Below, piece by piece: positions 29,222 through 38,347 of a DNA stretch of 64,000 bases. How positions within the stretch are numbered: the stretch's first letter is position 1; each line of letters starts with the position of its first letter. The DNA is taken from assembly GCF_031844705.1 (NCBI RefSeq), contig NZ_CP134609.1:6076001-6140000 (forward strand). The letters run 5' to 3'. Position numbers and translations under genes: made by a program. The notes beneath the pieces were generated by a model. It had not been told where the DNA came from and made no database searches. It was given only the letters and a program-made list of their open reading frames with translations. Source of the stretch: Streptomyces sp. ITFR-16 (GTDB lineage Bacteria; Actinomycetota; Actinomycetes; Streptomycetales; Streptomycetaceae).

Positions 29222-30674
29222 CCCCAAGGGCTTCCTGACCACCGGCCGCGAGGTCGCCAAGACCCGCCCCGTCGGCGAGCGCGTCAAGGACTGGAACGAG
29301 GTCTACGTACCCGGCTCGCTGCTGCCGATCATCAGCAAGCAGGCCGGCCGCTGCATGGACTGCGGCATCCCGTTCTGCCACAACGGCTGTCCGCTCGGAA
29401 ACCTGATCCCCGAGTGGAACGACTACGCCTACCGCGAGGACTGGACCGCCGCGTCCGAGCGCCTGCACGCCACGAACAACTTCCCGGAGTTCACCGGGCG
29501 GCTCTGCCCGGCCCCCTGCGAGTCGGCGTGTGTGCTCGGCATCAACCAGCCGGCCGTCACCATCAAGAACGTCGAGGTCTCGATCATCGACCAGGCGTGG
29601 GACCGCGGCGACGTGACCCCGCAGCCGCCCGAGCGCCTCTCCGGCAAGACCGTGGCCGTCATCGGCTCGGGCCCGGCCGGACTCGCCGCCGCCCAGCAGC
29701 TGACCCGGGCCGGCCACACCGTCGCCGTCTACGAGCGCGCGGACCGCATCGGGGGACTCCTGCGGTACGGCATCCCCGAGTTCAAGATGGAGAAGTCGCA
29801 CATCAACCGCCGCATCGAGCAGATGCGCGCGGAGGGCACCAAGTTCCGCACCGAGGTCGAGGTCGGCCGGGACATCGACGCCGCCAAGCTGCGCCGCCGC
29901 TACGACGCGGTCGTCATCGCCGCCGGCGCCACCGTCTCGCGCGATCTGCCCGTCCCGGGCCGTGAGCTGAACGGTGTGCACTTCGCGATGGAGTACCTGC
30001 CGCTCGCCAACAAGGTGCAGGAGGGCGACCTGACGGTCTCCCCGATCACCGCCGAGGGCAAGCACGTCGTGGTCATCGGCGGCGGCGACACCGGCGCCGA
30101 CTGCGTGGGCACCGCCCACCGCCAGGGCGCCCTGTCCGTCACCCAGCTGGAGATCATGCCCCGGCCGGGCGAGGACCGGAACGCCAACCAGCCCTGGCCG
30201 ACGTTCCCGATGCTCTACAAGGTCACCTCCGCGCACGAGGAGGGCGGCGAGCGGGTCTACTCCGTCTCGACCACCCACTTCGAGGGCGACGAGGACGGCA
30301 ACGTCCAGTCCCTCCACCTCGTCGAGGTGGAGTTCAAGGACGGTAAGCTGGAGCAGAAGCCCGGCACCGAGCGGACGATCCCCGCACAGCTGGTCACCCT
30401 CGCGATGGGCTTCACCGGCACCGACCAGGCCAACGGTCTGGTCCAGCAGTTCGGCCTGGAGCTCGACGCCCGGGGCAACGTCGCCCGCGACGACGACTAC
30501 GCCACCAACGTCGACGGCGTCTTCGTCGCCGGAGACGCGGGCCGCGGCCAGTCCCTCATCGTGTGGGCCATCGCCGAGGGCCGCTCCGCGGCACGCGGCG
30601 TGGACCGCTACCTGACCGGGGCCAGCGCGCTGCCGGCCCCGATCCGCCCGACGGACCGTTCCCTGACGGTCTGA
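29214..30674 (+). CDS. gltD: Glutamate synthase, small subunit
   Basis: The 486-residue FAD/NADPH subunit that feeds electrons to GltB. N-terminal 4Fe-4S cysteine clusters are visible as CMDCGIPFCHNGC (Cys47, 50, 55, 59) and CPAPCESAC (Cys98, 102, 106). The FAD site is VIGSGPAGLAAAQQL, and the NADPH site is VVIGGGDTGADCVG. The C-terminal FAD motif is GVFVAGDAGRGQSLIVWAI. The ATG lies within the last codons of gltB (ATGGCTGA), so synthesis is coupled. Confidence 0.98.
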
Positions 30675-30720
30675 TCACGGCACACCAGACGTCCCGTACA
30701 ACGGCGTACGGAACTGAACG

Positions 30721-30762
30721 CGGCGCCTGCCCGTCCCCGACCGGACGATTCGGCAGGCGCCG
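30721..30762. terminator. Bidirectional hairpin between gltD and the SLC13-type gene
   Basis: An 11-bp perfect inverted repeat (30721-30731 and 30752-30762) with a 20-base loop. It lies between two convergent genes and could serve both strands. Confidence 0.7.
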
Positions 30763-30793
30763 TGGCGCATCCCGGGGCAGCCGCCCTCCCGGC

Positions 30794-32035
30794 TCAGGCG
30801 GTCAGGGCCAGCGCGCAGGTGGCGGCCGCCGTCGCCGTCACCGCCAGCACCAGACCGGTCAGCACGAAGCGCCGCAGGTCGATGCGCGTCCCCTGCCAGC
30901 GGCACCGCTCGAACCACAGCAGCGTCGCCAGCGAGCCCCACGGAGTGACGAGGGGGCCCGCGTTGACCCCGATCAGCAGGGCCAGCAGCTGGTGGTGGTT
31001 GGCCGCCGGGACGACCGCCTCGCCCGCCACGTACGCCGGAAGGTTGTTCAGTACGTTGGCCAGCCCGGCGCCCACGCCGGCCGAGCGCAGCATCCCCACG
31101 AAGCCGTTGTCCGTGCCGAGTGCCCGCACCAGCAGCTCGTGCAGCCCGTGCGCGTTGACCGTCTCCACGACCAGGAACATCCCCGGGACCAGTACCAGCA
31201 GCCGCCACGGGATCAGCGAGAGGCGCAGCTCGCCCCGGCGCCGTACCGCGTAGGCCGCCACGACGACCAGCATCGCGACCAGCGAGGCGGACCACAGCGG
31301 CACGTCCACGGCCAGGATCGCCAGCAGGAACCCCGCGCACGCCACCGAGCAAATCCCGAGCAGCACCCGGTCGTCGGGCGCCGGCACTTGCGGCGGGGTG
31401 TACCGGTCGGCGCCGCGCCGACCCCGGCGCCAGTAGAAGACCCACAGACACAGGGCCGTCGCCCCGATCGCGGCCAGCTGCGGCAGCCACATCACGGCCG
31501 CGAGCCCGGCCGGGGACAGCGCCACCCGGTCCGCCGCCAGCAGATTGGTCAGGTTCGACACGGGCAGCAGCAGGCTCGCGGTGTTGGCCAGCCACACCGT
31601 CGTCATCGCCAGCGGCACCGCCGCGATGCCCACCCGGCCGGCCAGCGCCAGCATCACCGGGGTGAGCAGGACGGCGGTGGTGTCCAGGTTCAGGGTGATC
31701 GTGGTGAGCGAGGCGAAGGCCACGCACAGCCCGAAGAGCAGCGGGTAGCGGCCCCGCCCGGCCCGCGCCACCCAGGCCGCGACCACGTCGAAGACCTGCG
31801 CCCGGCCCGCCAGTTCCGCCAGCACGATCACGGTGGCCAGGAACGCCAGCAGCGGCCCGATGCGCCGCATCTGGTCGGCCGCCGGGCCGCTGGGCAGCAG
31901 CCCGGTCGCCGCGGCGACCAGCCCCAGCAGAAGCAGCCCGGCCGCCAGCCAGTCCAGGGGGTGCAGCCGCCGGACCAGCGAGTACACACCGGGGCTCCCG
32001 CCCCGCGACGGCGGGGTGGAGTGATCATTCCGCAT
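30794..32035 (-). CDS. SLC13/ArsB-type anion transporter
   Basis: A 413-residue protein with about eleven hydrophobic segments. Ion-transporter superfamily landmarks are LTTITLNLDTTAVLLTPVML and LANTASLLLPVSNLTNLLAA in the first half and VLNNLPAYVAGEAV plus GVNAGPLVTPWGSLATLLW in the second. These are the paired helix-hairpin motifs seen in ArsB/NhaD-like carriers. Arsenite, a dicarboxylate or another anion could be the substrate; no ars genes flank it, so no name is given. ATG at 32035. Confidence 0.83.
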   Translation of the reverse strand: MRNDHSTPPSRGGSPGVYSLVRRLHPLDWLAAGLLLLGLVAAATGLLPSGPAADQMRRIGPLLAFLATVIVLAELAGRAQVFDVVAAWVARAGRGRYPLLFGLCVAFASLTTITLNLDTTAVLLTPVMLALAGRVGIAAVPLAMTTVWLANTASLLLPVSNLTNLLAADRVALSPAGLAAVMWLPQLAAIGATALCLWVFYWRRGRRGADRYTPPQVPAPDDRVLLGICSVACAGFLLAILAVDVPLWSASLVAMLVVVAAYAVRRRGELRLSLIPWRLLVLVPGMFLVVETVNAHGLHELLVRALGTDNGFVGMLRSAGVGAGLANVLNNLPAYVAGEAVVPAANHHQLLALLIGVNAGPLVTPWGSLATLLWFERCRWQGTRIDLRRFVLTGLVLAVTATAAATCALALTA

Positions 32036-32075
32036 GCGGTCATGGTGTCAGACGGGCCCGTGCGCGGGGCCCCGC

Positions 32076-32999
32076 TCAGCCCGTCAGCGCCGAGGTCTTC
32101 AGGACCACCAGCAGCACCAGTACGGCCAGCAGCACCACGCATCCGGCGGCCTGGACCGCCGTGCGCCGCTCCGCCGGGGCGTACGCGTAGACGACCGTCA
32201 CCAGGGCGCCGGTGAGCAGCCCGCCCAGGTGCCCCTGCCAGGAGGTGAAGCCCGCCGAGATCACCATCCAGATCAGGAACCCGGCCAGGAACCGGTTGAC
32301 CGCCTGCATGTCCCGGCCCAGACGGCGGTTGACGACGTAGAACGACGCGGCCAGACCGAAGACCGCGCCGGAGGCGCCCACCGTGTCGTCGTACGGCGCG
32401 ACCAGGTAGACCAGGACCGAACCGCCCAGGGCGGACAGCAGATACAGGGCGAGGTAGCGGGCCCGCCCCAGCTGCTGCTCGACCACCCGGCCGAGGTTCC
32501 ACAGCGCGTACATGTTGAAGACGATGTGCAGCACCCCGAACGGCAGCGAGCCGAACGAGGCGCCGGTCGGCGGCAGATGGAGGAAGGCCCCGGTGAGCAG
32601 CCGGTACCACTCGCCGTCCACGACCCCGATCACATCGAGCCCGGGGAAGCCCCCGTCCACGTAGACATAGCGGCTGCCGTCCGGGGCGGCCAGTCCGGCA
32701 CCCGTCATCGCGAACCGGTCGACGAGGCCAGGACTGACCAGCTCGCCCAGGTACACCAGGACGTTGAGCCCCATCAGGACGTACGTGACCAGCGGCACCG
32801 CGGCCCGGGACGCCATACCGCCGAAGACCGTGCGGGCCTGCCGCACCGAGCGCTGCCCCTCCCGCACGCACTCCACGCAGTGGTGGCCGACGGCGGCCTC
32901 ACGCATGCAGTCCGGGCAGATGAACCGCTCGCAACGGGTGCAGCTGACATACGTCTCGTACGAGGGATGGCAGTAGCACGTGGTGGCGGCGGCCTCCAT
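32076..32999 (-). CDS. Rhomboid intramembrane serine protease with N-terminal zinc finger
   Basis: A 307-residue protein. The first 45 residues hold a B-box-like zinc finger (Cys8, Cys10/His11, Cys20, Cys23, Cys28, Cys31, His39/40, Cys41, Cys44). Six or more membrane segments follow. The rhomboid catalytic serine is in GASGAVFG and the histidine in WQGHLGGLLTG; HIVFNMYALWNLG supplies the oxyanion-side residues. It cleaves membrane proteins within or near the bilayer; substrates are unknown. This two-part architecture is common in actinobacteria. ATG at 32999. Confidence 0.92.
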   Translation of the reverse strand: MEAAATTCYCHPSYETYVSCTRCERFICPDCMREAAVGHHCVECVREGQRSVRQARTVFGGMASRAAVPLVTYVLMGLNVLVYLGELVSPGLVDRFAMTGAGLAAPDGSRYVYVDGGFPGLDVIGVVDGEWYRLLTGAFLHLPPTGASFGSLPFGVLHIVFNMYALWNLGRVVEQQLGRARYLALYLLSALGGSVLVYLVAPYDDTVGASGAVFGLAASFYVVNRRLGRDMQAVNRFLAGFLIWMVISAGFTSWQGHLGGLLTGALVTVVYAYAPAERRTAVQAAGCVVLLAVLVLLVVLKTSALTG

Positions 33000-33133
33000 G
33001 GCCGGCTCCTTCGGCAGTGGACGGGCAAGAGCGGCCGGTGGGGCGGGTGGCGATCAAGATAGCGAACCCGCCGGCACCGCCCGCAGCCGGGCTTAGGCTC
33101 AAGGCCCCGACCCGTCGAGAGTGGAGAAGCCGC

Positions 33134-33718
33134 ATGACCTCCGAGGCGTTCCGGATCCTGCGCGCCGCCGGCCGGCCGCCGGTGGCCTGGAAGAACGGCG
33201 GGGGAGTCACCCGCGAGATCGCCGCGTCCCCCGGCGCCACGACGGACGCCTTCGACTGGCGGGTCAGCCTGGCGGAGGTGACCGGGGACGGGCCGTTCTC
33301 CGTCTTCCCCGGCGTCGACCGTACGCTCACCGTGGTGGAGGGGGCCGGAATGGACCTGCTGGTGGACGGCGAGCACCACATCGTCGACGAGCCGTACTGG
33401 CCGCACGGCTTCCCGGGCGACCCGCAGACCGAGGGCCGGCTGCTGGCGGGCCCGGTCAGGAACCTCAACGTGATGTCCCGCAGGGACCGTACGAGGGCCG
33501 AGGTGGCGGTGGTACGCGGCACCCTCCGGCTCAGGGCGCCGGAGGGCGGTGCGGTGCTGGCCGTGGCGCTGGAGGACGGTGCAGTGATCGACGGCACGGA
33601 CACCGTCCTCGACCCCTACGACGGCGTGCTGCTGCGGGGCCCGGCGGTGTGTGTGCTGCGTACCCAGGGGTTCGCGGCGCTGGTCACGCTGTCGGACGCG
33701 CGCGGGGACACGCCCTAG
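33134..33718 (+). CDS. HutD/Ves-family cupin protein
   Basis: A 194-residue bicupin-like protein. HutD signatures are WKNGGGVTREIAASPG near the N-terminus, WRVSLAEVTGDGPFSVFPGVDRTLTVVEGAGMDL, and the later VRNLNVMSRR. HutD is often linked with histidine utilisation and may limit formylglutamate; no hut genes are here. ATG at 33134 follows GTGGAGAAG. Its TAG overlaps the stop of the convergent small gene by four bases (CTAG). Confidence 0.87.
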   Translation: MTSEAFRILRAAGRPPVAWKNGGGVTREIAASPGATTDAFDWRVSLAEVTGDGPFSVFPGVDRTLTVVEGAGMDLLVDGEHHIVDEPYWPHGFPGDPQTEGRLLAGPVRNLNVMSRRDRTRAEVAVVRGTLRLRAPEGGAVLAVALEDGAVIDGTDTVLDPYDGVLLRGPAVCVLRTQGFAALVTLSDARGDTP

Positions 33719-34002
33719 GAGTCACGGGTCCAGAAGCGGTGCACCCGCGAGACCTTCGGGGGCTCACCCGAGTCGGGCAGCCCCAGCTTCTCGACGAGGG
33801 GCATGATGATCCCGCCGAACGTGTTCATGGCCTCCTCGGACTCCCAGACGTCGTAGATCTCCAGGCCCGTGTCGGTCGGGACGCAGACATGGGAGAGACA
33901 TCCCGCGAACGTGTCACCGGGCAGTGCTTCGAGTTCCGCGTTGAGCGCCTCGTACCGGTCCGTCGTCATACCCGGCAGCGACGCCTTCATGAAGATCGCC
34001 AT
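33715..34002 (-). CDS. Small ABM/dimeric alpha-beta barrel protein
   Basis: A 95-residue protein, MAIFMKASLPGMTTDRYEALNAELE, then a strand TGLEIYDVWESEEAMNTFGGIIMPLVEKLGL. The strand-helix pattern and the DVWESEEAMNTF motif fit the ferredoxin-like dimeric barrel of antibiotic-biosynthesis-monooxygenase-like proteins. No cofactor residues can be assigned. The stop is shared with the tail of the HutD gene. Its function is unknown. Confidence 0.72.
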   Translation of the reverse strand: MAIFMKASLPGMTTDRYEALNAELEALPGDTFAGCLSHVCVPTDTGLEIYDVWESEEAMNTFGGIIMPLVEKLGLPDSGEPPKVSRVHRFWTRDS

Positions 34003-34171
34003 CTGAACTCACCTCGGGGGCGGGAGTGGGCCTCCCCGCCGCCCGGACGGCGGCCACCACCTCTTCCAGGACACCACCCCCGGGACCGGGCGGCATCCGA
34101 ACGGGCGGCCCCCGACCGCCCCTGAGCAATCCGGACAGAGGATGTCGGGTATCCCGGGTTCGATGGAGCGC

Positions 34172-34675
34172 ATGACGACACGTTCCTGGGCAGACTTCCG
34201 GGCAGCGGAACCGGCCTTCGCCGACACCGTGCGCCGCCGCTTCGAGCAGTACCGCCACCACGTCCTGGCCACTCTGCGCGCGGACGGATCACCCCGGGTG
34301 ACCGGCCTCGAAGTGGACTTCCGGCTCGGCGAACCCCTCCTCGGGATGATGCCGGGCTCCCGCAAGGCGCTGGACCTGCGCCGCGACCCCCGCTTCGCGG
34401 TGCAGGCCAACCCGGGCCCGGACGCGGAGATGGCGGACGGCGACGTCCGGATCTGCGGACGGGCGGCGGAGGTGACCGACCCCGGCCTGCTGGCCCGGTT
34501 CACCGACGCGGCGAAACCGCCGGAGCCCTTCCATCTGTTCCGGGTGGAGCTGACCGAGGTCGTGCGCACCACCGTCGAGGGCGACACCCTCGTCGTCCGG
34601 GTATGGCGCCCCGGCCTCCCGGCGCGCACGATCCGCCGGGGCAACGACGACGCCTCAGCCTCCGGTACGCCCTGA
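34172..34675 (+). CDS. Pyridoxamine 5'-phosphate oxidase-like FMN-binding protein
   Basis: A 167-residue split-barrel protein. RYHHVLATLRADGSPRVTGLEVDF-type strands (here FEQYRHHVLATLRADGSPRVTGLEV), LLGMMPGSRKALDLRRDPRFAVQ and the strand GDVRICGRAAEVTD are typical of the PNPOx/F420-binding superfamily. FMN or F420 may be the cofactor. ATG at 34172 was picked over 34142 and 34163 because GGAG lies just before it. The last 21 bases overlap the end of the convergent acyl-CoA dehydrogenase gene. Confidence 0.8.
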   Translation: MTTRSWADFRAAEPAFADTVRRRFEQYRHHVLATLRADGSPRVTGLEVDFRLGEPLLGMMPGSRKALDLRRDPRFAVQANPGPDAEMADGDVRICGRAAEVTDPGLLARFTDAAKPPEPFHLFRVELTEVVRTTVEGDTLVVRVWRPGLPARTIRRGNDDASASGTP

Positions 34676-35677
34676 CGCGGGCGGGCCCGGCAGGTCCGCG
34701 AGAATCAGCGCCCGGCAGGCAGCGGGCGTTCCCCACGCGTCGCGCAGCGGGCGCGCCCTGCGCAGCCACAGCGACAGATCCAGCTCCTCGGTGTAGCCCA
34801 CCGCCCCGTGCAGTTGGAGCGCCGTCCGCGCGGCGGCGTACGCGGCCTCGCCCGCCGTCACCTTCGCCGCCGCCACGTCCGCCGCCGCACGGGGTGAACC
34901 GGCGGCGAGCGACAGCGCCGCCCCGTACAGCAGCGGGCGGGCGAACTCCAGGCCGGTCAGGGTGTCCGCGAGCCGGTGCTTCACCGCCTGGAAGGACCCG
35001 ACGGGCACACCGAACTGGGTGCGCTGCTTCACGTACGCCACCGTCGCGGACAGCAGCGCCTCGCCCGTGCCGAGCGCCTGGGCGGCCGTCGCGAAGGCCG
35101 CCCACCGCGCGGCCCGCGCGGCTCCCTCGGCCACCCCGGGCCCCGCCGCCAGGACCCGGCCGCCGGGCCCGGGCGAGAACAGCCGCCGGGCCGGGTCCGC
35201 CGACGCGCTGAGCGTGCCCGGGCCGGGGGCGAGCCGCAGCACCTCGCCGTCCACGGTGAACACCGCGTCCACGGCGTCCGCGTCCAGCGCGTACGGCCCG
35301 TGCCCCGCCATCCGCAGCGTCGCCGACGCCGCCCCGGAGGCCAGCCGGGGCAGCCAGTCACCGGCGGCCGGGCCGCCCGCCCCGGCCAGCAGCACCGACG
35401 CGGTGACCGTCTCCACCACCGGACCCGGCACCGCGTGCCGGCCCAGCTCCACGAAGGCGACGGCCAGTTCGACCGGCAGCACCCCGACGCCCCCGCGGGA
35501 CTCCGGCACCGCGAGCGCGAACACCCCGGCCTCCGCGAGCCGCTTCCACAGCTCCTCGCCCGGACCCCGGTCCCCGTCGCCCCAGGCCCTTACCGCCGAG
35601 GGCGTGTCCGCCGCCGCCAGCATCGCGGCCAGCGAGCGGCCGAACTCCCGCTGCTCGCCGGTCAGGAGGAATCGCAT
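34655..35677 (-). CDS. Acyl-CoA dehydrogenase, FadE32-like small subunit of the steroid C/D-ring cluster
   Basis: A 340-residue ACAD-fold protein, shorter than the usual 380. It has the C-terminal VKQRTQFGVPVGSFQAVKHRLADTL segment (FAD-contact Arg and Gln) and LQLHGAVGYTEELDLSLWLRRA, while the N-terminal half is Ala-rich and divergent. Such short partners form alpha2beta2 heterotetramers with a full-length ACAD in actinobacterial steroid degradation. It starts one base inside the stop of its partner (TGATG), supporting a fixed complex. Exact substrate is inferred from the cluster. Confidence 0.82.
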   Translation of the reverse strand: MRFLLTGEQREFGRSLAAMLAAADTPSAVRAWGDGDRGPGEELWKRLAEAGVFALAVPESRGGVGVLPVELAVAFVELGRHAVPGPVVETVTASVLLAGAGGPAAGDWLPRLASGAASATLRMAGHGPYALDADAVDAVFTVDGEVLRLAPGPGTLSASADPARRLFSPGPGGRVLAAGPGVAEGAARAARWAAFATAAQALGTGEALLSATVAYVKQRTQFGVPVGSFQAVKHRLADTLTGLEFARPLLYGAALSLAAGSPRAAADVAAAKVTAGEAAYAAARTALQLHGAVGYTEELDLSLWLRRARPLRDAWGTPAACRALILADLPGPPASGRTGG

Positions 35678-36822
35678 CAGCGCCGCCCCTTCGGCAGGCC
35701 GAGCAGCCGCTCGGCGATGATGTCCCGCTGGATCTCGTTCGTCCCGGCGTAGACCGGCCCGGCCAGCGAGAAGACGTACCCCTGCTCCCAGTCGGACCCC
35801 GCGAGCTCCGCGTCCGGGCCCAGCAGATCGAGCGCCGTCTCGTGCAGCGCGATGTCGTACTCGGACCAGAAGACCTTGTTCAGACTGGACTCCGCGCCGA
35901 TCGTGGAACCCGTCGCGAAACGCGAGGCGTTGGCGTACGTGAAGAGCTGATAGGCCCGCGCGCCCGTCACCGCGTCCGCGACCCGGTTGCCGAGCGCGGT
36001 GTCCGAGGGGTCGCCGTGCGTGCGCCACAGCGCGGCCAGCCGGCCGGCGGCGGCCAGGAAGCGGCCGGGGGAGCGCAGGGTGAGCCCGCGCTCGTTGCCC
36101 GTGGCGGACATGGCGATCCGCCAGCCCTGGCCGGGCTCACCGATCACGTCCTCGTCCGGCACGAACACCTCGTCCAGGAACAGCTCGGCGAAGGCCGGCT
36201 TGCCGTCCAGGCGCCCCACCGGCCGGACGGTGACCCCCGGCGCGGACAGGCCGAACATCAGATACGTCAGCCCCTGGTGCGGCTTCGCCGCCGCCGGGTC
36301 GCTGCGGAAGACGCCGAACGCCCGGTCCGCGAACGCCGCCCGCGAGGACCAGGTCTTCTGCCCCGACAGCAGCCAGCCGCCGTCCGTGCGCACCGCCCGC
36401 GAGCGCAGCGACGCCAGGTCCGAGCCGGCCTCGGGCTCCGACCATGCCTGCGCCCAGATCACCTCGCCGCTCGCCATCGGCGGCAGGATCCGGGCGCGCT
36501 GCTCCTCGGTGGCGTGGTCGAAGAGGGTGGGGGCGAGGAGGCTGATGCCGTTCTGCGAGACCCGGCCGGGTGCGCCCGCCGCGTAGTACTCCTCCTCGAA
36601 GACCAGCCAGCGGAAGATGTCGGCGCCCCTGCCCCCGTACCCGGCCGGCCAGGAGACGACCGACCAGCGGTCCGCGTACAGCTCGGCCTCCCAGGCCCGG
36701 TGCGCGGCGAACCCCTCGGCGGTCTCCAGGGAGGGCAGCGGCCGGTCGGGCACATGGGCCCGCAGCCACTGGCGCGCCTCGGCCCGGAACTCCTCCTCGC
36801 CGGCCGTGAACGACAGATCCAT
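35677..36822 (-). CDS. Acyl-CoA dehydrogenase, FadE31-like large subunit
   Basis: About 381 residues. It opens MDLSFTAGEEEFRAEARQWL and shows WAQAWSEPEAGSDLASL (flavin-binding loop), GQKTWSSRAAFADRAFG, LFLDEVFVPDEDVIGEPGQGW and the end PVYAGTNEIQRDIIAERLLGLP. From memory this resembles mycobacterial FadE31, part of the KstR2 regulon for steroid C/D-ring breakdown. ATG at 36822 has GGAAGG nine bases upstream; an ATG at 36831 is too close to it. The gene is divergent from an SDR, and the operator lies between. Confidence 0.86.
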   Translation of the reverse strand: MDLSFTAGEEEFRAEARQWLRAHVPDRPLPSLETAEGFAAHRAWEAELYADRWSVVSWPAGYGGRGADIFRWLVFEEEYYAAGAPGRVSQNGISLLAPTLFDHATEEQRARILPPMASGEVIWAQAWSEPEAGSDLASLRSRAVRTDGGWLLSGQKTWSSRAAFADRAFGVFRSDPAAAKPHQGLTYLMFGLSAPGVTVRPVGRLDGKPAFAELFLDEVFVPDEDVIGEPGQGWRIAMSATGNERGLTLRSPGRFLAAAGRLAALWRTHGDPSDTALGNRVADAVTGARAYQLFTYANASRFATGSTIGAESSLNKVFWSEYDIALHETALDLLGPDAELAGSDWEQGYVFSLAGPVYAGTNEIQRDIIAERLLGLPKGRR

Positions 36823-36835
36823 CGGGACCATCCTT

Positions 36836-36853
36836 CCCTAACAAGTGTTTGGT
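36836..36853. promoter_or_regulatory. Palindromic operator, site 1 of the steroid-ring cluster
   Basis: CCCTAACA-AG-TGTTTGGT, an 18-bp near-perfect inverted repeat in the divergent promoter between the FadE31-like gene and the IpdF-like SDR. On the other strand it reads ACCAAACACTTGTTAGGG, matching site 2 (45246-45263) at 16 of 18 positions. The KstR2-like repressor encoded at 37718 is the obvious candidate to bind it. Confidence 0.75.
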
Positions 36854-36910
36854 AGGTTAACGTACGGCCCTCGGCACCGTCGAGGACCCGAGGGCGAAGG
36901 AGTCACGGAC

Positions 36911-37693
36911 GTGGGCGCACCGCAGTACCTCCCCGGTCACGGGCTCCTGGACGGACGCTGTGCCGTCATCACCGCGGCGGCGGGCGCGGGCATCGGCGGC
37001 GCCACCGCCCGCAGGTTCCTGGAGGAGGGCGCCCGGATCGTCATCGGCGACGCGCACACCCGCCGGCTCGCGGAGACCGAACGCGCCCTCGCCGGGGAGT
37101 TCGGCGCGGACCGGGTCACCTCACTGCCCTGCGACGTCACCGACGAGACACAGGTCCGGGCGCTGTTCGCGCACGCCGAGCAGGCCCACGGCGGACTCGA
37201 CGTCGTCGTCAACAACGCCGGGCTCGGCGGCACCGCGACCCTCACCGAGATGACCGACGCCCAGTGGAGCAAGGTCCTCGACGTCACCCTCAACGGCACC
37301 TTCCGCTGCACCCGCGCGGCCCTGCGCTCCCTGCGGGCGGCCGGCCGGGGCGGCGTCGTCGTCAACAACGCCTCGGTCGTCGGCTGGCGCGCCCAGAGCG
37401 GCCAGGCCCACTACGCCGCCGCGAAGGCGGGCGTCATGGCCCTCACCCGCTGCGCCGCCGTCGAGGCCGCCGCGTACGGCGTACGCGTCAACGCGGTCGC
37501 GCCCAGCCTCGCCATGCACCCCCACCTGGTGAAGGTGACCTCCGACGAACTCCTCGACGAGCTGACGGACAAGGAGGCCTTCGGCCGGTACGCCGAGCCG
37601 TGGGAGGTCGCCAACGTCATCGTCTTCCTGGCGAGCGGCTACTCCTCGTACATGACGGGCGAGGTCGTCTCCGTCAGCAGTCAGCGTGCCTGA
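36911..37693 (+). CDS. Short-chain dehydrogenase, IpdF-like
   Basis: A 260-residue classical SDR. Cofactor site AVITAAAGAGIGGATARRF (a slightly altered TGxxxGxG), NNAG loop VVNNAGLGG, and catalytic Ser/Tyr/Lys in NNASVVGWRAQSGQAHYAAAKAG. In mycobacteria the equivalent gene next to kstR2 (Rv3559c, IpdF) oxidises the 5-hydroxyl of the HIP-CoA intermediate. GTG start with AAGGAG eight bases upstream. It is followed after 24 bases by the TetR gene. The function is by synteny plus family. Confidence 0.85.
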   Translation: MGAPQYLPGHGLLDGRCAVITAAAGAGIGGATARRFLEEGARIVIGDAHTRRLAETERALAGEFGADRVTSLPCDVTDETQVRALFAHAEQAHGGLDVVVNNAGLGGTATLTEMTDAQWSKVLDVTLNGTFRCTRAALRSLRAAGRGGVVVNNASVVGWRAQSGQAHYAAAKAGVMALTRCAAVEAAAYGVRVNAVAPSLAMHPHLVKVTSDELLDELTDKEAFGRYAEPWEVANVIVFLASGYSSYMTGEVVSVSSQRA

Positions 37694-37717
37694 CCCGGCG
37701 GGGCGGAGAATGGCCGG

Positions 37718-38329
37718 GTGCCTACCAAGAAGAAGCCCCAGGTGACCCCCTCGCCGGAGCGCCGTGCCGAACTGCTGGCCACCGCCGCCGAGGTGTTCGC
37801 CGCCGAGGGATACAACGCCACGACCGTACGCAGGATCGCGGACGCGGCCGGAATGCTCGCGGGCAGCCTCTACTACCACTTCGATTCCAAGGAATCGATG
37901 GTCGACGAGATCCTCTCCGCCTTCCTCGACGAGCTCTGGGACGGGTACGACGCCGTGCTCGGCGCCGGACTCGGCCCCAGGGAGACCATCGAGGCGCTCG
38001 TCACCGAGTCCTTCCGCGAGATCGACCGGCACCGCGCCGCCGTCGCCATCTACCAGAAGGAGGCCCGGCAGCTGGCCGTCCGGCCGCGCTTCCAGTACCT
38101 CGCCGACTCCCAGCAGAAGTTCGAGAAGGCCTGGCTCGGCACCCTGGAGCGCGGCGTCGCCGACCGGACCTTCCGGGCCGACCTGGACATCCGTCTGACC
38201 TACCGGTTCGTGCGCGACACCGTCTGGGTCGCCGCCTCCTGGTACCGGCCCGGCGGACAGCACAGCCCCGAGGAGATCGCCCGCCAGTACCTCTCGATGG
38301 TCCTGGACGGGATCGCCCTCCGTCACTGA
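37718..38329 (+). CDS. TetR-family repressor, KstR2-like
   Basis: A 203-residue TetR protein. The HTH is ATTVRRIADAAGMLAGSLYYHFDSKESMVDEILSAFLD. The ligand domain contains EIDRHRAAVAIYQKEARQLAVRPRFQYLAD and YRFVRDTVWVAASWYRPGG, which closely resemble mycobacterial KstR2 as I remember it. KstR2 represses the steroid C/D-ring genes until HIP-CoA binds. GTG start. It sits between the IpdF-like SDR and the FadA6-like thiolase, as expected for a local regulator. Confidence 0.85.
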   Translation: MPTKKKPQVTPSPERRAELLATAAEVFAAEGYNATTVRRIADAAGMLAGSLYYHFDSKESMVDEILSAFLDELWDGYDAVLGAGLGPRETIEALVTESFREIDRHRAAVAIYQKEARQLAVRPRFQYLADSQQKFEKAWLGTLERGVADRTFRADLDIRLTYRFVRDTVWVAASWYRPGGQHSPEEIARQYLSMVLDGIALRH

Positions 38330-38347
38330 CGCACCCGAGGAGCAGCC

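Noticed and set aside
36836..36853. Calling the operator a classical KstR2 box.
   Set aside because: The half-sites are ACCWAACA/TGTTWGGT, not the CAAG/CTTG form I recall from mycobacteria, so only a candidate link to the KstR2-like protein is stated.
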